From: Myxococcales bacterium
Lineage (GTDB): Bacteria > Myxococcota > Polyangia > Polyangiales > Polyangiaceae
NCBI GenBank assembly: GCA_003151595.1
Contig: PLXW01000040.1
Coordinates: 59,796 to 114,088, forward strand
DNA: 54,293 nucleotides
Direction of reading: 5' to 3'
Numbering within the stretch: position 1 is the first letter of the stretch; each line of letters begins with the position of its first letter. Below the pieces are notes generated by a model. It did no database searches. It had not been told where the DNA came from and was given only the letters and a program-made list of their open reading frames with translations. The translations under genes and the position numbers were made by a program. This document shows, piece by piece, positions 15,120-24,127 of the stretch.

Positions 15120-17105
15120 TCACTTCGCGCACGTGTACTGGCACTGCCCTGCGCAGCAGACTGCGTCCGAGCAGCAGAGCGCGCTCTCGCTGCACGCGGC
15201 GGTCGGCTCGCCGCACGTCGCTCCGCTGTCGGCCGCGCCGGCGTCGCCTCCACCTCCGGGTGCGAGCACTTCTTCGACCCACTGCGCGGAGTGGTTGTGT
15301 GCGGTCACGTCCTGGAACGGGAGCCAGAACGCCGGGTACGAACGATCGTGCGCGTCGAGCGCCGGGTCGGGATCGATGATCACAGCCGCCATCCAGATCT
15401 GCGGCTGCGCGCAGTCGGTGTATGTGACTCCCTGCTTCGAGAGCGGCTGCGGCTGATCGTACGTCGGCCCTTCCGGCGGATAGCAGTTGTCGAAGCCCTT
15501 GTTCACGAGGTGAAGGCCGTAGTCGCGGTTCGAAGAGAACGTGACCCACAGCACCTGATGGCCGTGGAACGTCGTGGGGAACGGGCTCCATCGCGGCCAC
15601 GAGTTCGTGAGGCCGTCGGCGACGTTGAGGTTCGGGAGATCGATGGGCGTCGCGCCCGCAGCCGGCGGAAAGTGGACGAGCTTCACGCGCGCGTTGCGGT
15701 TGTAGAAGGCGTCGCCGTTCGACGTGGCGGTGTCGGCGGAGTCGGGGGCGTCGTTGAGGACGAGCCAGCTCTTATCGGGCGAAAACGACGGGTAATAGTA
15801 GTTGTGCCCCGTCGCGCCGAGGATCTGCGCGGGCGAGCCGAGCGTGAGCCCCGTCAGGTCGATGGTGCTTGCCCAGAGGGCGCCGACCTTGAAGTGATCG
15901 TCCCCCGACTTGTCGATCGTGCCCGCTTGCGGAACCACGAAGACGAGCGACCCGTCGTCCTTCGAGAGATCGGGCTGCGTCGCCGCGACCCCGCTCGGCA
16001 GCGCGATCGTGCCGAGCTGCGCGGCGGACGTTCCGTCGAACACGGCGAACGACGTGTCGACGCTGCCGCCGCCGGGACCAGGACCGGGGCCGGGACCCGC
16101 GGCCTTGAACGTCGTCGCCAGCATCTTCGTGTGATCGTGCGACCAGGTCTGAAAGCCTGGCGAGATCTTCCCGTTCCCGAGCGACGTGCGCGTCGCGACG
16201 TCCATCATGTGCGAGGTCACGTCGCCGAACTCGTCGTCGCCGTCGGGGTCGTCGGTGAGGAGCGAGATGCGCACCCCGTCGCGCGAGAGCGTGTGGCAAC
16301 CGACGCACGTGCCGGTGCCGCCGGACGTGTAGAACGGCGTGGGGGTGGGATCGAAGCTGCCGAAGTCGTGGCTGTAGATGCCGCCGGTCTTGCCGCCAAC
16401 GCCGCCGTACGTCGCCGACTGCCAGTAGTAGATGCCCCCCTTCAGATCGTCCTTCGCGAAGGAGATCGCGATCGAGGCCTGCGAGACCGACACGCACGTG
16501 GCGCTGGCGTCGGTCGCTCGGACGAAGACGCGCACCGGATCGGCGTCGCGGTTCGCGTTCGAGATGTCGTTCCACTGCGCTTGCGACAGCGTCACGCCGC
16601 AGCCGAGGCTCGCCCCCGCGTCACGCACCTGAGAGATCGGACCAGGAGCCGGCGCTTGGCTCGCCTGGCACTGCGTCTCGACACGGACGTCGGTGATCGC
16701 GTTCTCGAAGTCGACCTCGTAGACGGTCGCGCCCGGCGGTTGCGTGAACTGCACCTCCAGCACGTTCATGTTCGGCGGTAGGAGAAGCCCGTCGGTCGGA
16801 TAGGCGAGCGTGGGAGGTGCCAGCTGACTGGGCGGGCACGTCGGCGCGGTCGGTCCAGGGAATGCCACACAGCCGGGGCAGCCGAAGACCGCGCCGTCGG
16901 GGGCCACGGCGGCGGCGTCACCGAAGCCGAGGATCGCGCCACCGTCGCCCGTCGTCGCTCCCCCCTCGCCTGCGAAGCCGCCGTCGTCGCCGCCTCCGCC
17001 GGTGGCGCCCGATCCTCCGCTGCTCCCGCAGGCGGCAACAGCAGTGGCCACTCCGATGGCAACCACCAGCACGACACCCAGCCCGGCGAACCCCATTCGA
17101 CGCAT
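15120..17105 (-). CDS. Cell-surface lipoprotein with TolB-like repeats and a CxxCH haem motif
   Basis: A 661-residue protein. A signal peptide (residues 1-27) ends in a lipobox at VAAC, followed by a Gly/Ser/Asp-rich linker to about residue 80. The middle has TolB/WD-type beta-propeller segments (LSKDDGSLVFV, PSFSPDKSWLVLNDAP) and a single CVGCHTLSRDG, a cytochrome c-like haem site. The last 45 residues are Cys-rich (CGEPTAACSESALCC and after). Proteins of this layout are frequent in Polyangia genomes but without known function. The start at 17105 has GGAGAGGAG about 10 nt upstream. An in-frame start further upstream (17177) would give an N-terminus without a clean signal peptide. It is divergent from the TPR gene at 17216 across 110 nt. 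Confidence 0.75.
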   Translation of the reverse strand: MRRMGFAGLGVVLVVAIGVATAVAACGSSGGSGATGGGGDDGGFAGEGGATTGDGGAILGFGDAAAVAPDGAVFGCPGCVAFPGPTAPTCPPSQLAPPTLAYPTDGLLLPPNMNVLEVQFTQPPGATVYEVDFENAITDVRVETQCQASQAPAPGPISQVRDAGASLGCGVTLSQAQWNDISNANRDADPVRVFVRATDASATCVSVSQASIAISFAKDDLKGGIYYWQSATYGGVGGKTGGIYSHDFGSFDPTPTPFYTSGGTGTCVGCHTLSRDGVRISLLTDDPDGDDEFGDVTSHMMDVATRTSLGNGKISPGFQTWSHDHTKMLATTFKAAGPGPGPGPGGGSVDTSFAVFDGTSAAQLGTIALPSGVAATQPDLSKDDGSLVFVVPQAGTIDKSGDDHFKVGALWASTIDLTGLTLGSPAQILGATGHNYYYPSFSPDKSWLVLNDAPDSADTATSNGDAFYNRNARVKLVHFPPAAGATPIDLPNLNVADGLTNSWPRWSPFPTTFHGHQVLWVTFSSNRDYGLHLVNKGFDNCYPPEGPTYDQPQPLSKQGVTYTDCAQPQIWMAAVIIDPDPALDAHDRSYPAFWLPFQDVTAHNHSAQWVEEVLAPGGGGDAGAADSGATCGEPTAACSESALCCSDAVCCAGQCQYTCAK

Positions 17106-17215
17106 TTTTCGACCGCTCCTCTCCGACGACCGAGACCAGTGCACCCGGGGTGCCACGCGCGCGAGCACGCGTCGCACGTCTTGGCGCCTGTACGCGCGAC
17201 GAGTAGGCTCGCACG

Positions 17216-18184
17216 ATGTTCGCTTCGCGTGGTTGTGTCGCGGTCGCGATCGTCCTCGCGCTCCAGCCTGTGACGCTCGCCTTCGCTCCCGTCGCGTTCG
17301 CCGAGGCGCCGAAGCCGAGCGGAGTGGTCGCGCGGCAGGGGTCGGATCTGATCGCGCGCGGCCAGTCGCTCTTCGACGACCAGCAGTACGAAGAGTCGAT
17401 CCAGACGCTCTCCGGCGCGCTCGTTCGCCCGAGCAATACGAAGGCGCAGAAGCTCGAGATCTACCGGCTGCTCGCGCTCAACTACATCACCCTGAACCAC
17501 AAGGAGGAGGCCGAGGCCGCGGTGCGCGGGCTCCTGTCGCTCGAGCCGACGTACGAGCTTCCTTCGCGTGAGTCGCCGCGCTTTCGCGATTTCTTCGCGG
17601 GCGTGAAGCAGCGCTGGGAGTCGGAAGGGCGACCGGGGCTCGTGAAGGAGACCGAAGCGCCCCCCGCGCCGGTCACGATGAAGCACGCCTCGCCGTCGAA
17701 GGCCGAGGCGAGCACGCAGATCGATCTGACCGCGACGATCGACGACCCGCGATCGCGCGTGAAGGAAGTGCGCCTCTATTACCGTCGAGGGTCGAGCGGG
17801 AAGTTCGAAGAGACCGTGGCCACGCTCGACGGCTCGCACGTGAGCGCGTCGATCCCGCCGAGCGCGGTGAAGGGGCCGGTCGTCGAGTACTACTTGCAGG
17901 GGACCGACGGCGCGGGGCTCCCTGTCGTGTCGCGCGGAGACGCGGCGGCGCCGTTTCGCATTCCGGTCCCCGAGGGCGCAGCGGGGTGGGTCTTGCCGGT
18001 CGCGATCGGCGGGAGCGTGCTCGGCGCGGCCGCGATCGTCGGCGTGCTCGCGGCGGCCGGCGTGTTCAAGGGATCGAACACCGAGACGCATACGACGACG
18101 CCCGGCCCCACGCCGCCTCCCGGAAACAACCAGTCGACGGTGAACGTGAGCGTCGGATCGCACGGCTTCAGCGCGCGATGGTGA
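17216..18184 (+). CDS. TPR-like exported protein with C-terminal membrane anchor
   Basis: A 322-residue protein. An N-terminal signal peptide ends near AFAEA (residue 30). Residues 40-115 are TPR-like helices (LIARGQSLFDDQQYEESIQ...). Residues 160-250 form a beta-rich module (VKEVRLYYRRGSSGKFEE, VVEYYLQGTDGAG) like domains that sense or bind in the periplasm. A hydrophobic segment near 258-285 anchors it, and a Thr/Pro-rich tail ends the protein. Such proteins are common near myxobacterial kinases; no partner is obvious here. The stop overlaps the start of prmA by 7 nt, so the two are probably co-transcribed. Confidence 0.7.
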   Translation: MFASRGCVAVAIVLALQPVTLAFAPVAFAEAPKPSGVVARQGSDLIARGQSLFDDQQYEESIQTLSGALVRPSNTKAQKLEIYRLLALNYITLNHKEEAEAAVRGLLSLEPTYELPSRESPRFRDFFAGVKQRWESEGRPGLVKETEAPPAPVTMKHASPSKAEASTQIDLTATIDDPRSRVKEVRLYYRRGSSGKFEETVATLDGSHVSASIPPSAVKGPVVEYYLQGTDGAGLPVVSRGDAAAPFRIPVPEGAAGWVLPVAIGGSVLGAAAIVGVLAAAGVFKGSNTETHTTTPGPTPPPGNNQSTVNVSVGSHGFSARW

Positions 18185-19038
18185 GCGAGCCGAGGTTTCC
18201 CTTCGTGGCCGTCGATGTGAGCGCCGACGACGCCGACGTCATGAGCGCCACGCTCTTCGAGCTCGGCGCCGAAGGGGTCGAGGAGCGCGACGCGACGACG
18301 CTCGTGAAGGGCGCCGCCGGGTTGGTCACGCTGGTCGGTAGCTTCGCGTCGCACGACGAGGCGCGGGAGGCGATCTCGGCGATCGACGCGACGATGAACC
18401 CGCGCCTCGAAGAGATCGTGGGCGACGCCTGGCGCGACGCCTGGAAGGAGCACTTTCGTCCGTTCGCCATCACGACGTCGATCGTGATTCGTCCGCCGTG
18501 GGAGGCGTACGCCGAGAAGCCGGGTGAAGAAGTGCTCGTGCTGGAGCCGGGGCGCGCGTTCGGAACGGGCCTTCACGAGACGACGTCGCTCGTCGCCGGG
18601 GCGCTGGAGACCCGGAAAAACGAGCTGGTCGGCAAGACCGTGCTCGACGTCGGGTGCGGCAGCGGGATCCTCGCGCTCGTGGCGCTCACGCTCGGAGCGC
18701 AGCGCGCGCGTGCGATCGACGTCGACGCGGACGCCGCGCTCGTCGCGCAAGAGAACGCGACGCGGAACGGGCTCGACGAGCGACTCGACGCCGACAGCTC
18801 GCCCATCGAGTCGATCGGCGGAACGTATCCGGTGGTGGTCGCGAACATCGAAGCGCGCGTGCTCATCCCGATGATGCCGGAACTGACGAAACGGGTGGCG
18901 CGCGGAGGGTTGCTCGTGCTGAGCGGGATCCTGGCGCCGCAGAAGGACGACGTGTGCCAGGCGTACGCGTCGTTCACGCTCGAGGACGCACCGGCCAAAG
19001 GGGAGTGGGTGGCGCTCGTCTTGCGCGCCCCCTTGTGA
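18178..19038 (+). CDS. prmA: Ribosomal protein L11 methyltransferase
   Basis: A 286-residue protein. The C-terminal class I SAM domain is clear: PGRAFGTGLHETT is the PrmA-specific substrate motif, followed by VLDVGCGSGILAL (SAM-binding motif I) and VVVANIEARVLIPM, where most PrmA proteins have NIL. The N-terminal third is the L11-recognition domain. The start ATG 18178 overlaps the upstream stop. PrmA trimethylates ribosomal protein L11 in the cytoplasm. rsmE follows after 3 nt, a common prmA-rsmE pair of translation-machinery methyltransferases. Confidence 0.92.
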   Translation: MVSEPRFPFVAVDVSADDADVMSATLFELGAEGVEERDATTLVKGAAGLVTLVGSFASHDEAREAISAIDATMNPRLEEIVGDAWRDAWKEHFRPFAITTSIVIRPPWEAYAEKPGEEVLVLEPGRAFGTGLHETTSLVAGALETRKNELVGKTVLDVGCGSGILALVALTLGAQRARAIDVDADAALVAQENATRNGLDERLDADSSPIESIGGTYPVVVANIEARVLIPMMPELTKRVARGGLLVLSGILAPQKDDVCQAYASFTLEDAPAKGEWVALVLRAPL

Positions 19039-19041
19039 GCC

Positions 19042-19776
19042 ATGCGACGCGTGCGCGCACCGATCGCGGATCTCGCGGCGGGTGAGCAGTCGCTCGACGC
19101 GGGCGCCGCGCACTACGTGGCGCGCGTGCTCCGCCTCGCGGCGGGCGACTCGTTCGTGGCGTTCGATCCGGCGCGCGCGATCGAAGCCGACGCGGTGATC
19201 GTGCGCGCATCGTCGCGCGAGGTGGTCGTGCGGATCGAAGCGCCGCGTGCCGGCGTGGCCGTCGCGCGCGCCGAGCTCACGTGGATCCAGGGGATGGCCA
19301 AGGGCGAGAAGGTCGACGCCATCGTGCGCGACGCGACCGAGCTCGGCGCGACGCGCATCATCGCCGCTGCGACCGCGCGATCGATCGTGAAGGTCGCGAG
19401 CGACAAGGAGGCCGCGCGTCGCGATCGCTGGGAGCGCATCGCGCGTGAAGCCGCGCGCCAGTGCGGTCGCGCGGACGCGCCGCGCGTCGAGGGGCCGCTG
19501 GCGTGGGAAGACTCGCTGGCGCGCGTCGACGAGAGCGCCGCGCGCTTCATGCTGTGGGAGAGCGCCGACGCGCCGCTCGCCCCTCCCCTCGCCGCCGCCA
19601 TCGCCGAGCAGCGCGCCATCGCCTTCGCCGTCGGCCCCGAGGGGGGCTTCGCGGACGAGGAGGCGCGCCTGGCCGAATCGCGTGGCTGGATTTTGACGTC
19701 GCTGGGGCCGTTCATCCTGCGAACGGAAACCGTCGCCGCGGCCGTTCTGGGCGCTGTGCGCGTCTGGAGCGGCTGA
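19042..19776 (+). CDS. rsmE: 16S rRNA (uracil-1498-N3)-methyltransferase
   Basis: A 244-residue SPOUT-fold enzyme. RsmE signatures are the GMAKGEKVDAIVRDATELG segment, FAVGPEGGFADEE and LGPFILRTETVAAAVL, the knotted SAM-binding end. The N-terminal PUA-like domain includes HYVARVLRLAAGD. It methylates U1498 in the 30S subunit. Start ATG 19042 is 3 nt after prmA. Downstream lies the third, interrupted copy of the palindromic repeat and then purE. Confidence 0.93.
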   Translation: MRRVRAPIADLAAGEQSLDAGAAHYVARVLRLAAGDSFVAFDPARAIEADAVIVRASSREVVVRIEAPRAGVAVARAELTWIQGMAKGEKVDAIVRDATELGATRIIAAATARSIVKVASDKEAARRDRWERIAREAARQCGRADAPRVEGPLAWEDSLARVDESAARFMLWESADAPLAPPLAAAIAEQRAIAFAVGPEGGFADEEARLAESRGWILTSLGPFILRTETVAAAVLGAVRVWSG

Positions 19777-19786
19777 ATGCGCGATT

Positions 19787-19870
19787 CCTCCCCTCTCCCC
19801 TTGCGGGAGAGGGGCCGGGTGGGACCCCAGTGCTCTGGCCGTGAAGCGGACAGGAAGCCTGGGCTGAGGG
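19787..19870. repeat. Palindromic repeat element, partial copy 3, with an extra segment
   Basis: Bases 19787-19820 match the right half of copies 1 and 2 (CCCCTCTCCCCTTGCGGGAG and on). The match then breaks into about 45 nt not present in the other copies and resumes as TGAGGGTTCGCG, the same 12-mer that ends copy 1. The left half, including the CCCTCAC border, is missing. It lies between rsmE and purE. Confidence 0.65.
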
Positions 19871-19876
19871 TTCGCG

Positions 19877-19882
19877 TATACT
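19877..19882 (+). promoter_or_regulatory. Possible -10 element (TATACT) for purE
   Basis: TATACT is a near-consensus -10 box that ends 10 nt before the purE ATG. Transcription from it would start within a few bases of the initiation codon, giving a leaderless or almost leaderless mRNA. No Shine-Dalgarno sequence is seen. No good -35 hexamer is seen at 16-18 nt, so this is tentative. Confidence 0.35.
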
Positions 19883-19892
19883 GCGCGCCATC

Positions 19893-20405
19893 ATGCTGCC
19901 GCTCGTCGGGATCATCATGGGCTCCAAGTCGGACTGGGAGACGATGAGCCACGCCGCCACCACGCTCGAAGATCTCGGCGTCCCGTTCGAAGTCCGCGTC
20001 GTGAGCGCGCATCGCACGCCCGACCTGCTCTTCGAGTACGCCTCGGGCGCCGAGTCGCGCGGCATCGAGGTGATCATCGCCGGAGCCGGCGGCGCGGCGC
20101 ACTTGCCCGGCATGACGGCGGCGAAGACCGCGCTCCCCGTGCTCGGAGTCCCCGTGCAGTCGAAGGCGCTCAACGGGATGGACTCGCTCCTCTCGATCGC
20201 GCAGATGCCGGCGGGCATCCCCGTGGCGACGTTCGCCATCGGACGCGCAGGCGCGATCAACGCCGCGCTCTTCGCGACCGCGATCCTCGCCGGCAAGCAC
20301 ACGGCGCACGGCGAAGCGCTGGCCCGATTCCGCGCGAAGCAAACGAGCGACGTCCTCGCCGAGCCCGATCCGCGGAGCGCGATCCCGAGGAGCACGACGA
20401 AGTGA
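19893..20405 (+). CDS. purE: N5-carboxyaminoimidazole ribonucleotide mutase
   Basis: A 170-residue PurE. The signature parts are [12 protein letters not shown] at the N-terminus, VSAHRTPD and [12 protein letters not shown] (CO2/nucleotide site). It converts N5-CAIR to CAIR in de novo purine synthesis. Length matches class I PurE of bacteria. purK overlaps its stop by 4 nt (GTGA), so the two are coupled. ATG 19893 is the natural start; the region upstream holds a candidate -10 box. Confidence 0.95.
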   Translation: MLPLVGIIMGSKSDWETMSHAATTLEDLGVPFEVRVVSAHRTPDLLFEYASGAESRGIEVIIAGAGGAAHLPGMTAAKTALPVLGVPVQSKALNGMDSLLSIAQMPAGIPVATFAIGRAGAINAALFATAILAGKHTAHGEALARFRAKQTSDVLAEPDPRSAIPRSTTK

Positions 20406-21493
20406 CGATCGGCGTCCTCGGCGGAGGCCAGCTCGGGCGGATGCTCGCGCTCGCCGGCGCCACGCTCGGCGAGCGATTCGTGTTTCTCGATCCGACGGCC
20501 GAGAGCCCGGCCGGCCACGTGAGCGAGCTCCTCGTCGCGCCGTACGACGACGACGCGAAGCTCGCCGAGCTCGCCGCGCGGTGCGACGTGATCACGTACG
20601 AGTTCGAGAGCGTCCCCGTCGCCGCCGTGCGCGCGCTCGAAGCGCGCGGAGTGCCGGTGTTTCCGCCGCCGAACGCGCTCGAGGTCTCGCAAGATCGCTT
20701 CGTGGAGAAGACGTTCTTCGCGGATCTCGGCATCCCCACCGCGCCGTTCGCGAGCGTCGATACGAAAGAAGATCTCACCCGCGCGCTGGCGACGCTCGGC
20801 CTCCCCGCCGTCTTGAAGACGCGTCGCTTCGGGTACGACGGCAAAGGGCAGGCGGTGATCCGCACGCGCGAAGACATCGACACGGCGTGGACCGCGGTCA
20901 ACGGCGCGCCGAGCATCGTCGAGAAGTTCGTCCCGTTCGATCGCGAGCTGTCGATTCTGAGCGTGCGCGGTCGCGAAGGATCGGCGGCGTCGTATGCGCT
21001 GGTCGAGAACCATCACGAAGGGGGCATTCTTCGCGTCTCGTACGCCCCCGCACCGCGCATCGGCGACGCGCTTCAGGCGAAGGCTTCGGCGTACGTGGAG
21101 AAGATCGCGCGCGAGCTGTCGTACGTCGGCGTGATCGCGCTCGAGCTCTTCGAGTTCGCCGGCGACCTCGTGGCCAACGAGATGGCGCCGCGCGTCCACA
21201 ACTCGGGGCACTGGACGATCGAGGGGGCCGAGACGAGCCAGTTCGAGAACCACGTGCGCGCCGTGCTCGGGCTGCCGCTCGGGTCGACGGCGTGCGTCGG
21301 CGCCAGCGCGATGATCAACCTCCTCGGCACGATGCCCGATCGCGCGAAGCTCCTCGCCGTCGAGGGAGCGCACGTCCACGCCTACGGCAAAGATGCCGCC
21401 CCCGGCCGCAAGCTCGGCCACGTCACCGTTCGCGGCGCGAGCCACGCGGCGATCGCCGATCGCGTCGCGCAGCTTCGATCGCTCGCGCGCTGA
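20402..21493 (+). CDS. purK: N5-carboxyaminoimidazole ribonucleotide synthetase
   Basis: A 363-residue ATP-grasp enzyme. [13 protein letters not shown] starts the Rossmann-like N-domain, [12 protein letters not shown] is the ATP-grasp lysine loop, [12 protein letters not shown] and [14 protein letters not shown] carry the metal and substrate residues. It makes N5-CAIR from AIR, bicarbonate and ATP, the step before PurE. The start is GTG 20402, overlapping the purE stop. Full length for the family. Confidence 0.95.
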   Translation: MTIGVLGGGQLGRMLALAGATLGERFVFLDPTAESPAGHVSELLVAPYDDDAKLAELAARCDVITYEFESVPVAAVRALEARGVPVFPPPNALEVSQDRFVEKTFFADLGIPTAPFASVDTKEDLTRALATLGLPAVLKTRRFGYDGKGQAVIRTREDIDTAWTAVNGAPSIVEKFVPFDRELSILSVRGREGSAASYALVENHHEGGILRVSYAPAPRIGDALQAKASAYVEKIARELSYVGVIALELFEFAGDLVANEMAPRVHNSGHWTIEGAETSQFENHVRAVLGLPLGSTACVGASAMINLLGTMPDRAKLLAVEGAHVHAYGKDAAPGRKLGHVTVRGASHAAIADRVAQLRSLAR

Positions 21494-21512
21494 CCGTGTA
21501 CGATCGGCGGGC

Positions 21513-23024
21513 GTGCTCGACCGAATCGCCCTCCACCAGACGCGCCTCCACACGCCGGGCCTCGGCCTCGACGCGAAAGGGGTCGCGCTGGGCGCGAAGG
21601 GGCTCGTGCTCCTGCCGTCGCTCGATCGCCTGGTGGCGTGGCTCGCGGTCTACACGCGCGATCGATCGCTCGAAGACCTGATCCCGAGCCTGCAGATGAG
21701 CCTCGTGCGCTCGAAGCTCGGCACGCGCGAGATCGCGATCGAGATGGCCGCGGAGTCGAGCGATCGCATGGATCGCGTGGCGGACGTGGCGCGGCTGGTG
21801 GGCGCGTTCACGTTCACCGGCACCAGTCGCCACTTCGTGCAGTACCGCGACGCGGCGGCGCCGTTCGGTTACGACGCCCCCGAGCTGCTCGCCACGGACG
21901 CGCGCCTCGCGCTCTACCACGAGAAATTCACGCAGCTGTACGACGTCGATCGCCCGCTCGATCTGCGCGCGCTCCTCCTTCGCCTGACGCCGCAGGTCGA
22001 CCCACGATCGGAAGCGGAGACGGGCGTGCGCTGGATCGTCGCCGAGCAGGGCGTCGGCCCCGCTCTGGTGCATTACTTCGTCCGTTCACGCGTCGATGGC
22101 GAGGTGACGCTCGGAGAGTGGCCGTCGGCGAGCGCGTTCGACGAAGGGGTCACGCGACGGTACGTGTTCCGCATTCCGGATCTCCCCAAGCGGATGCGAC
22201 AGCTCGCGCACCACACGCCGGGGATCACCACGTTCGTGCCCGCGGGCCCCGGGATCGCGGTCCAAGTCGGGCACCGGCATCCGGTGAGCCTGCGCGCCTG
22301 CCCGGTGTTCGATCCGAACGGGATGATCTTCCTCCGCGGCGGAGGGGCCGAGCCGTGGGCGCTCGATCGCGTGCCGCCGCTCGGCGATCTGCGGGCGTTC
22401 GCGCGCGTCGAGATGCGCGGCGAAGAGACGCGCTCGATCTCCGTCGCCACCAGCGCGAACGCTCCGCCCGCGGTTCGCGTGGCGTTGCGTCTTCTTCCAT
22501 CGCAGGCGCCGTGGCGGAGCGTGACCGCGTCGTGGATCGGGAACGAACAGCTCCCGCTCCTGCGAAGGCTCGCGTACGCGCTCCCGCGCGCGACGATCGA
22601 TCGCACGACGATCGCGATCACGAACCGCGGCGTCGTCCTGCGATCGCCCGCGGGGATCGAGGCGATCCCGCTGGGGACGTTCTTCGTCGAGGTGCACCCT
22701 TCGCTCTACGTCCCGGCCGGCTTCGAAGTGACGCCCGCCGTCTCGCCCGGCGTCCTTCACCGCGCGCTCGGCTCGCCCGAGGGGCGCGTGATGTTCCTCG
22801 ATGCGGGAGGACACGCCATCGGCGTCGCGGAGGAAGCGTTCGCGCCGCTCGAATCGGCGCTCCTCGAGGCCCCCTCGTGGGAGCCGGCGATCGCGGACAC
22901 GATCGAGCGCACGCTGGAAGGCGCGGCGATCGAGCTCCGTCCGGGGTCTCTGGGGCTGCTGCCGCTCAGCGGAGCCGAGCCGCCTCTCGACGACGCGAAG
23001 AGCGACGACGCGGGAGGCGAGTGA
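21513..23024 (+). CDS. Hypothetical protein, first of an unrecognised pair downstream of purEK
   Basis: A 503-residue protein with no signal peptide or membrane segment. The start is GTG 21513, 19 nt after purK, so co-transcription with purEK is likely. I recognise no enzyme motif. Conserved-looking blocks are HHTPGITTFVPAGPGIAV (residues ~233-250), RACPVFDPNGMIFLRGGG, LRSPAGIEAIPLGTFFVEV and FVEVHPSLYVPAGFEV, which suggest several small beta-rich domains. The C-terminal blocks vaguely resemble the accessory X domains described in vWA/MoxR or FtsH ternary conflict systems, but no ATPase or vWA gene is present, so I do not claim that. The next gene begins 1 nt after its stop. Confidence 0.7.
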   Translation: MLDRIALHQTRLHTPGLGLDAKGVALGAKGLVLLPSLDRLVAWLAVYTRDRSLEDLIPSLQMSLVRSKLGTREIAIEMAAESSDRMDRVADVARLVGAFTFTGTSRHFVQYRDAAAPFGYDAPELLATDARLALYHEKFTQLYDVDRPLDLRALLLRLTPQVDPRSEAETGVRWIVAEQGVGPALVHYFVRSRVDGEVTLGEWPSASAFDEGVTRRYVFRIPDLPKRMRQLAHHTPGITTFVPAGPGIAVQVGHRHPVSLRACPVFDPNGMIFLRGGGAEPWALDRVPPLGDLRAFARVEMRGEETRSISVATSANAPPAVRVALRLLPSQAPWRSVTASWIGNEQLPLLRRLAYALPRATIDRTTIAITNRGVVLRSPAGIEAIPLGTFFVEVHPSLYVPAGFEVTPAVSPGVLHRALGSPEGRVMFLDAGGHAIGVAEEAFAPLESALLEAPSWEPAIADTIERTLEGAAIELRPGSLGLLPLSGAEPPLDDAKSDDAGGE

Positions 23025-23025
23025 C

Positions 23026-24117
23026 GTGCCGCCGTCTCCGGCGAAGATCGCCGATCGCGTGTTCACGTCGGTGATGGCGCCGATGGTGCTGGGCGGCGTC
23101 GTGAGCCCTGCGCATCCGATCGGCGCGCGCGCCGCGCTCGCGCTCATGGCGGAGGGCGCCCTCCCCGTGGACTCGGAGCTCGCGTCGCGCGTCGATCTCG
23201 TGCGCATCGCGGTCGCTCGCAAGATCGCGCCGATCGATCGCGTCGACGATCCGAGCGGTGCCGATTGGGCGCTCGGCGCGGCGCTGCACGATCTCCTTCA
23301 GGTCGCGAGCCCTGGCTGGATGATCCACGCGTCAGCAAGGCGCCTCCTCGCGCTCGTGAGCGCGACGCTCGAAAGGGTCGCTCCCGTCGCGACGGCGCAC
23401 GAGGCGCTCATGCGTCACACGTGGACGTCGCGCGTCTTCGCGCTCGAGCGAAGAGACGCGACGGTCTCATGGTGGACGGGATCGCACGAGTACCGTGGTG
23501 AGGAGCCCCCCGCGCGCTTGCTCGCGTGGCCGAGCGTTCGTCGCGTGAGCGTCGCGCGCGCCGATCGCGCGATCACCGATCTCGTCGCGCACGGAGGAGT
23601 CCTGGAGCTGGCGCTCCCATGGAACGACGTCCTCGCGCGACTGCTTCGCGCGACGCCGCTCACCGACTTCGCCACCTGCGCGCGCGCCGTTCCGCGCTTC
23701 GCGTGGTCGCAAGAATCGCTCGCCGTCGTCCGCTCACCCGTCGCGCGGACGCTCGCCCTTCGCGCCGCGGCGCAGGGACCCGACGACGCCGCCGACGCCG
23801 CGCTCGGACGCGCGACCCGCGTGCTCCTGGCGGCGCGCGAATGGCGCGACGCGACCGACGCGCTCGATTTCCTCGGCCACCGTGCGCTCGCCGCCGCGCA
23901 GTCCTCGCCGTCGTGGCCGGGCTCGACGGGCGGCGTCGACGACGCGTCGTTCGCGCGCGCGGCCGGTGCGCTCATAGCGCGCAAATGGATCGACGAGCCG
24001 TCTGCCGCTCTCGCGCAAGGCGAGCGCCGCAGACTCGGCCCGATCCTCGATGTCGCGTCGCGTTCGGCCGCGACGCAGGAGCTGCAAGAGCTCACCGCGC
24101 CGCGAACGATCGCCTGA
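23026..24117 (+). CDS. Hypothetical protein, second of an unrecognised pair downstream of purEK
   Basis: A 363-residue protein starting at GTG 23026, one base after the previous stop, so the pair is translationally linked and the products probably work together. It is Ala/Arg/Leu rich and appears mainly helical (many segments such as RAALALMAEGALPV, VARTLALRAAAQG), with no signal peptide, membrane segment or known motif. A Trp-rich patch (VSWWTGSHEYRG) lies near residue 150. Its stop is 10 nt from the convergent S1 gene. Function unknown. Confidence 0.7.
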   Translation: MPPSPAKIADRVFTSVMAPMVLGGVVSPAHPIGARAALALMAEGALPVDSELASRVDLVRIAVARKIAPIDRVDDPSGADWALGAALHDLLQVASPGWMIHASARRLLALVSATLERVAPVATAHEALMRHTWTSRVFALERRDATVSWWTGSHEYRGEEPPARLLAWPSVRRVSVARADRAITDLVAHGGVLELALPWNDVLARLLRATPLTDFATCARAVPRFAWSQESLAVVRSPVARTLALRAAAQGPDDAADAALGRATRVLLAAREWRDATDALDFLGHRALAAAQSSPSWPGSTGGVDDASFARAAGALIARKWIDEPSAALAQGERRRLGPILDVASRSAATQELQELTAPRTIA

Positions 24118-24127
24118 ACGCGCGCGA

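Noticed and set aside
14238..15253. Antisense frames over the six-helix membrane protein
   Set aside because: The plus-strand gene has a strong ribosome site and hydrophobic helices; the antisense frames are charged low complexity.
21513..24117. Assignment of the purEK-linked pair to a vWA/MoxR or FtsH ternary conflict system
   Set aside because: Only a vague similarity of short blocks; no AAA ATPase, protease or vWA gene is in the window.
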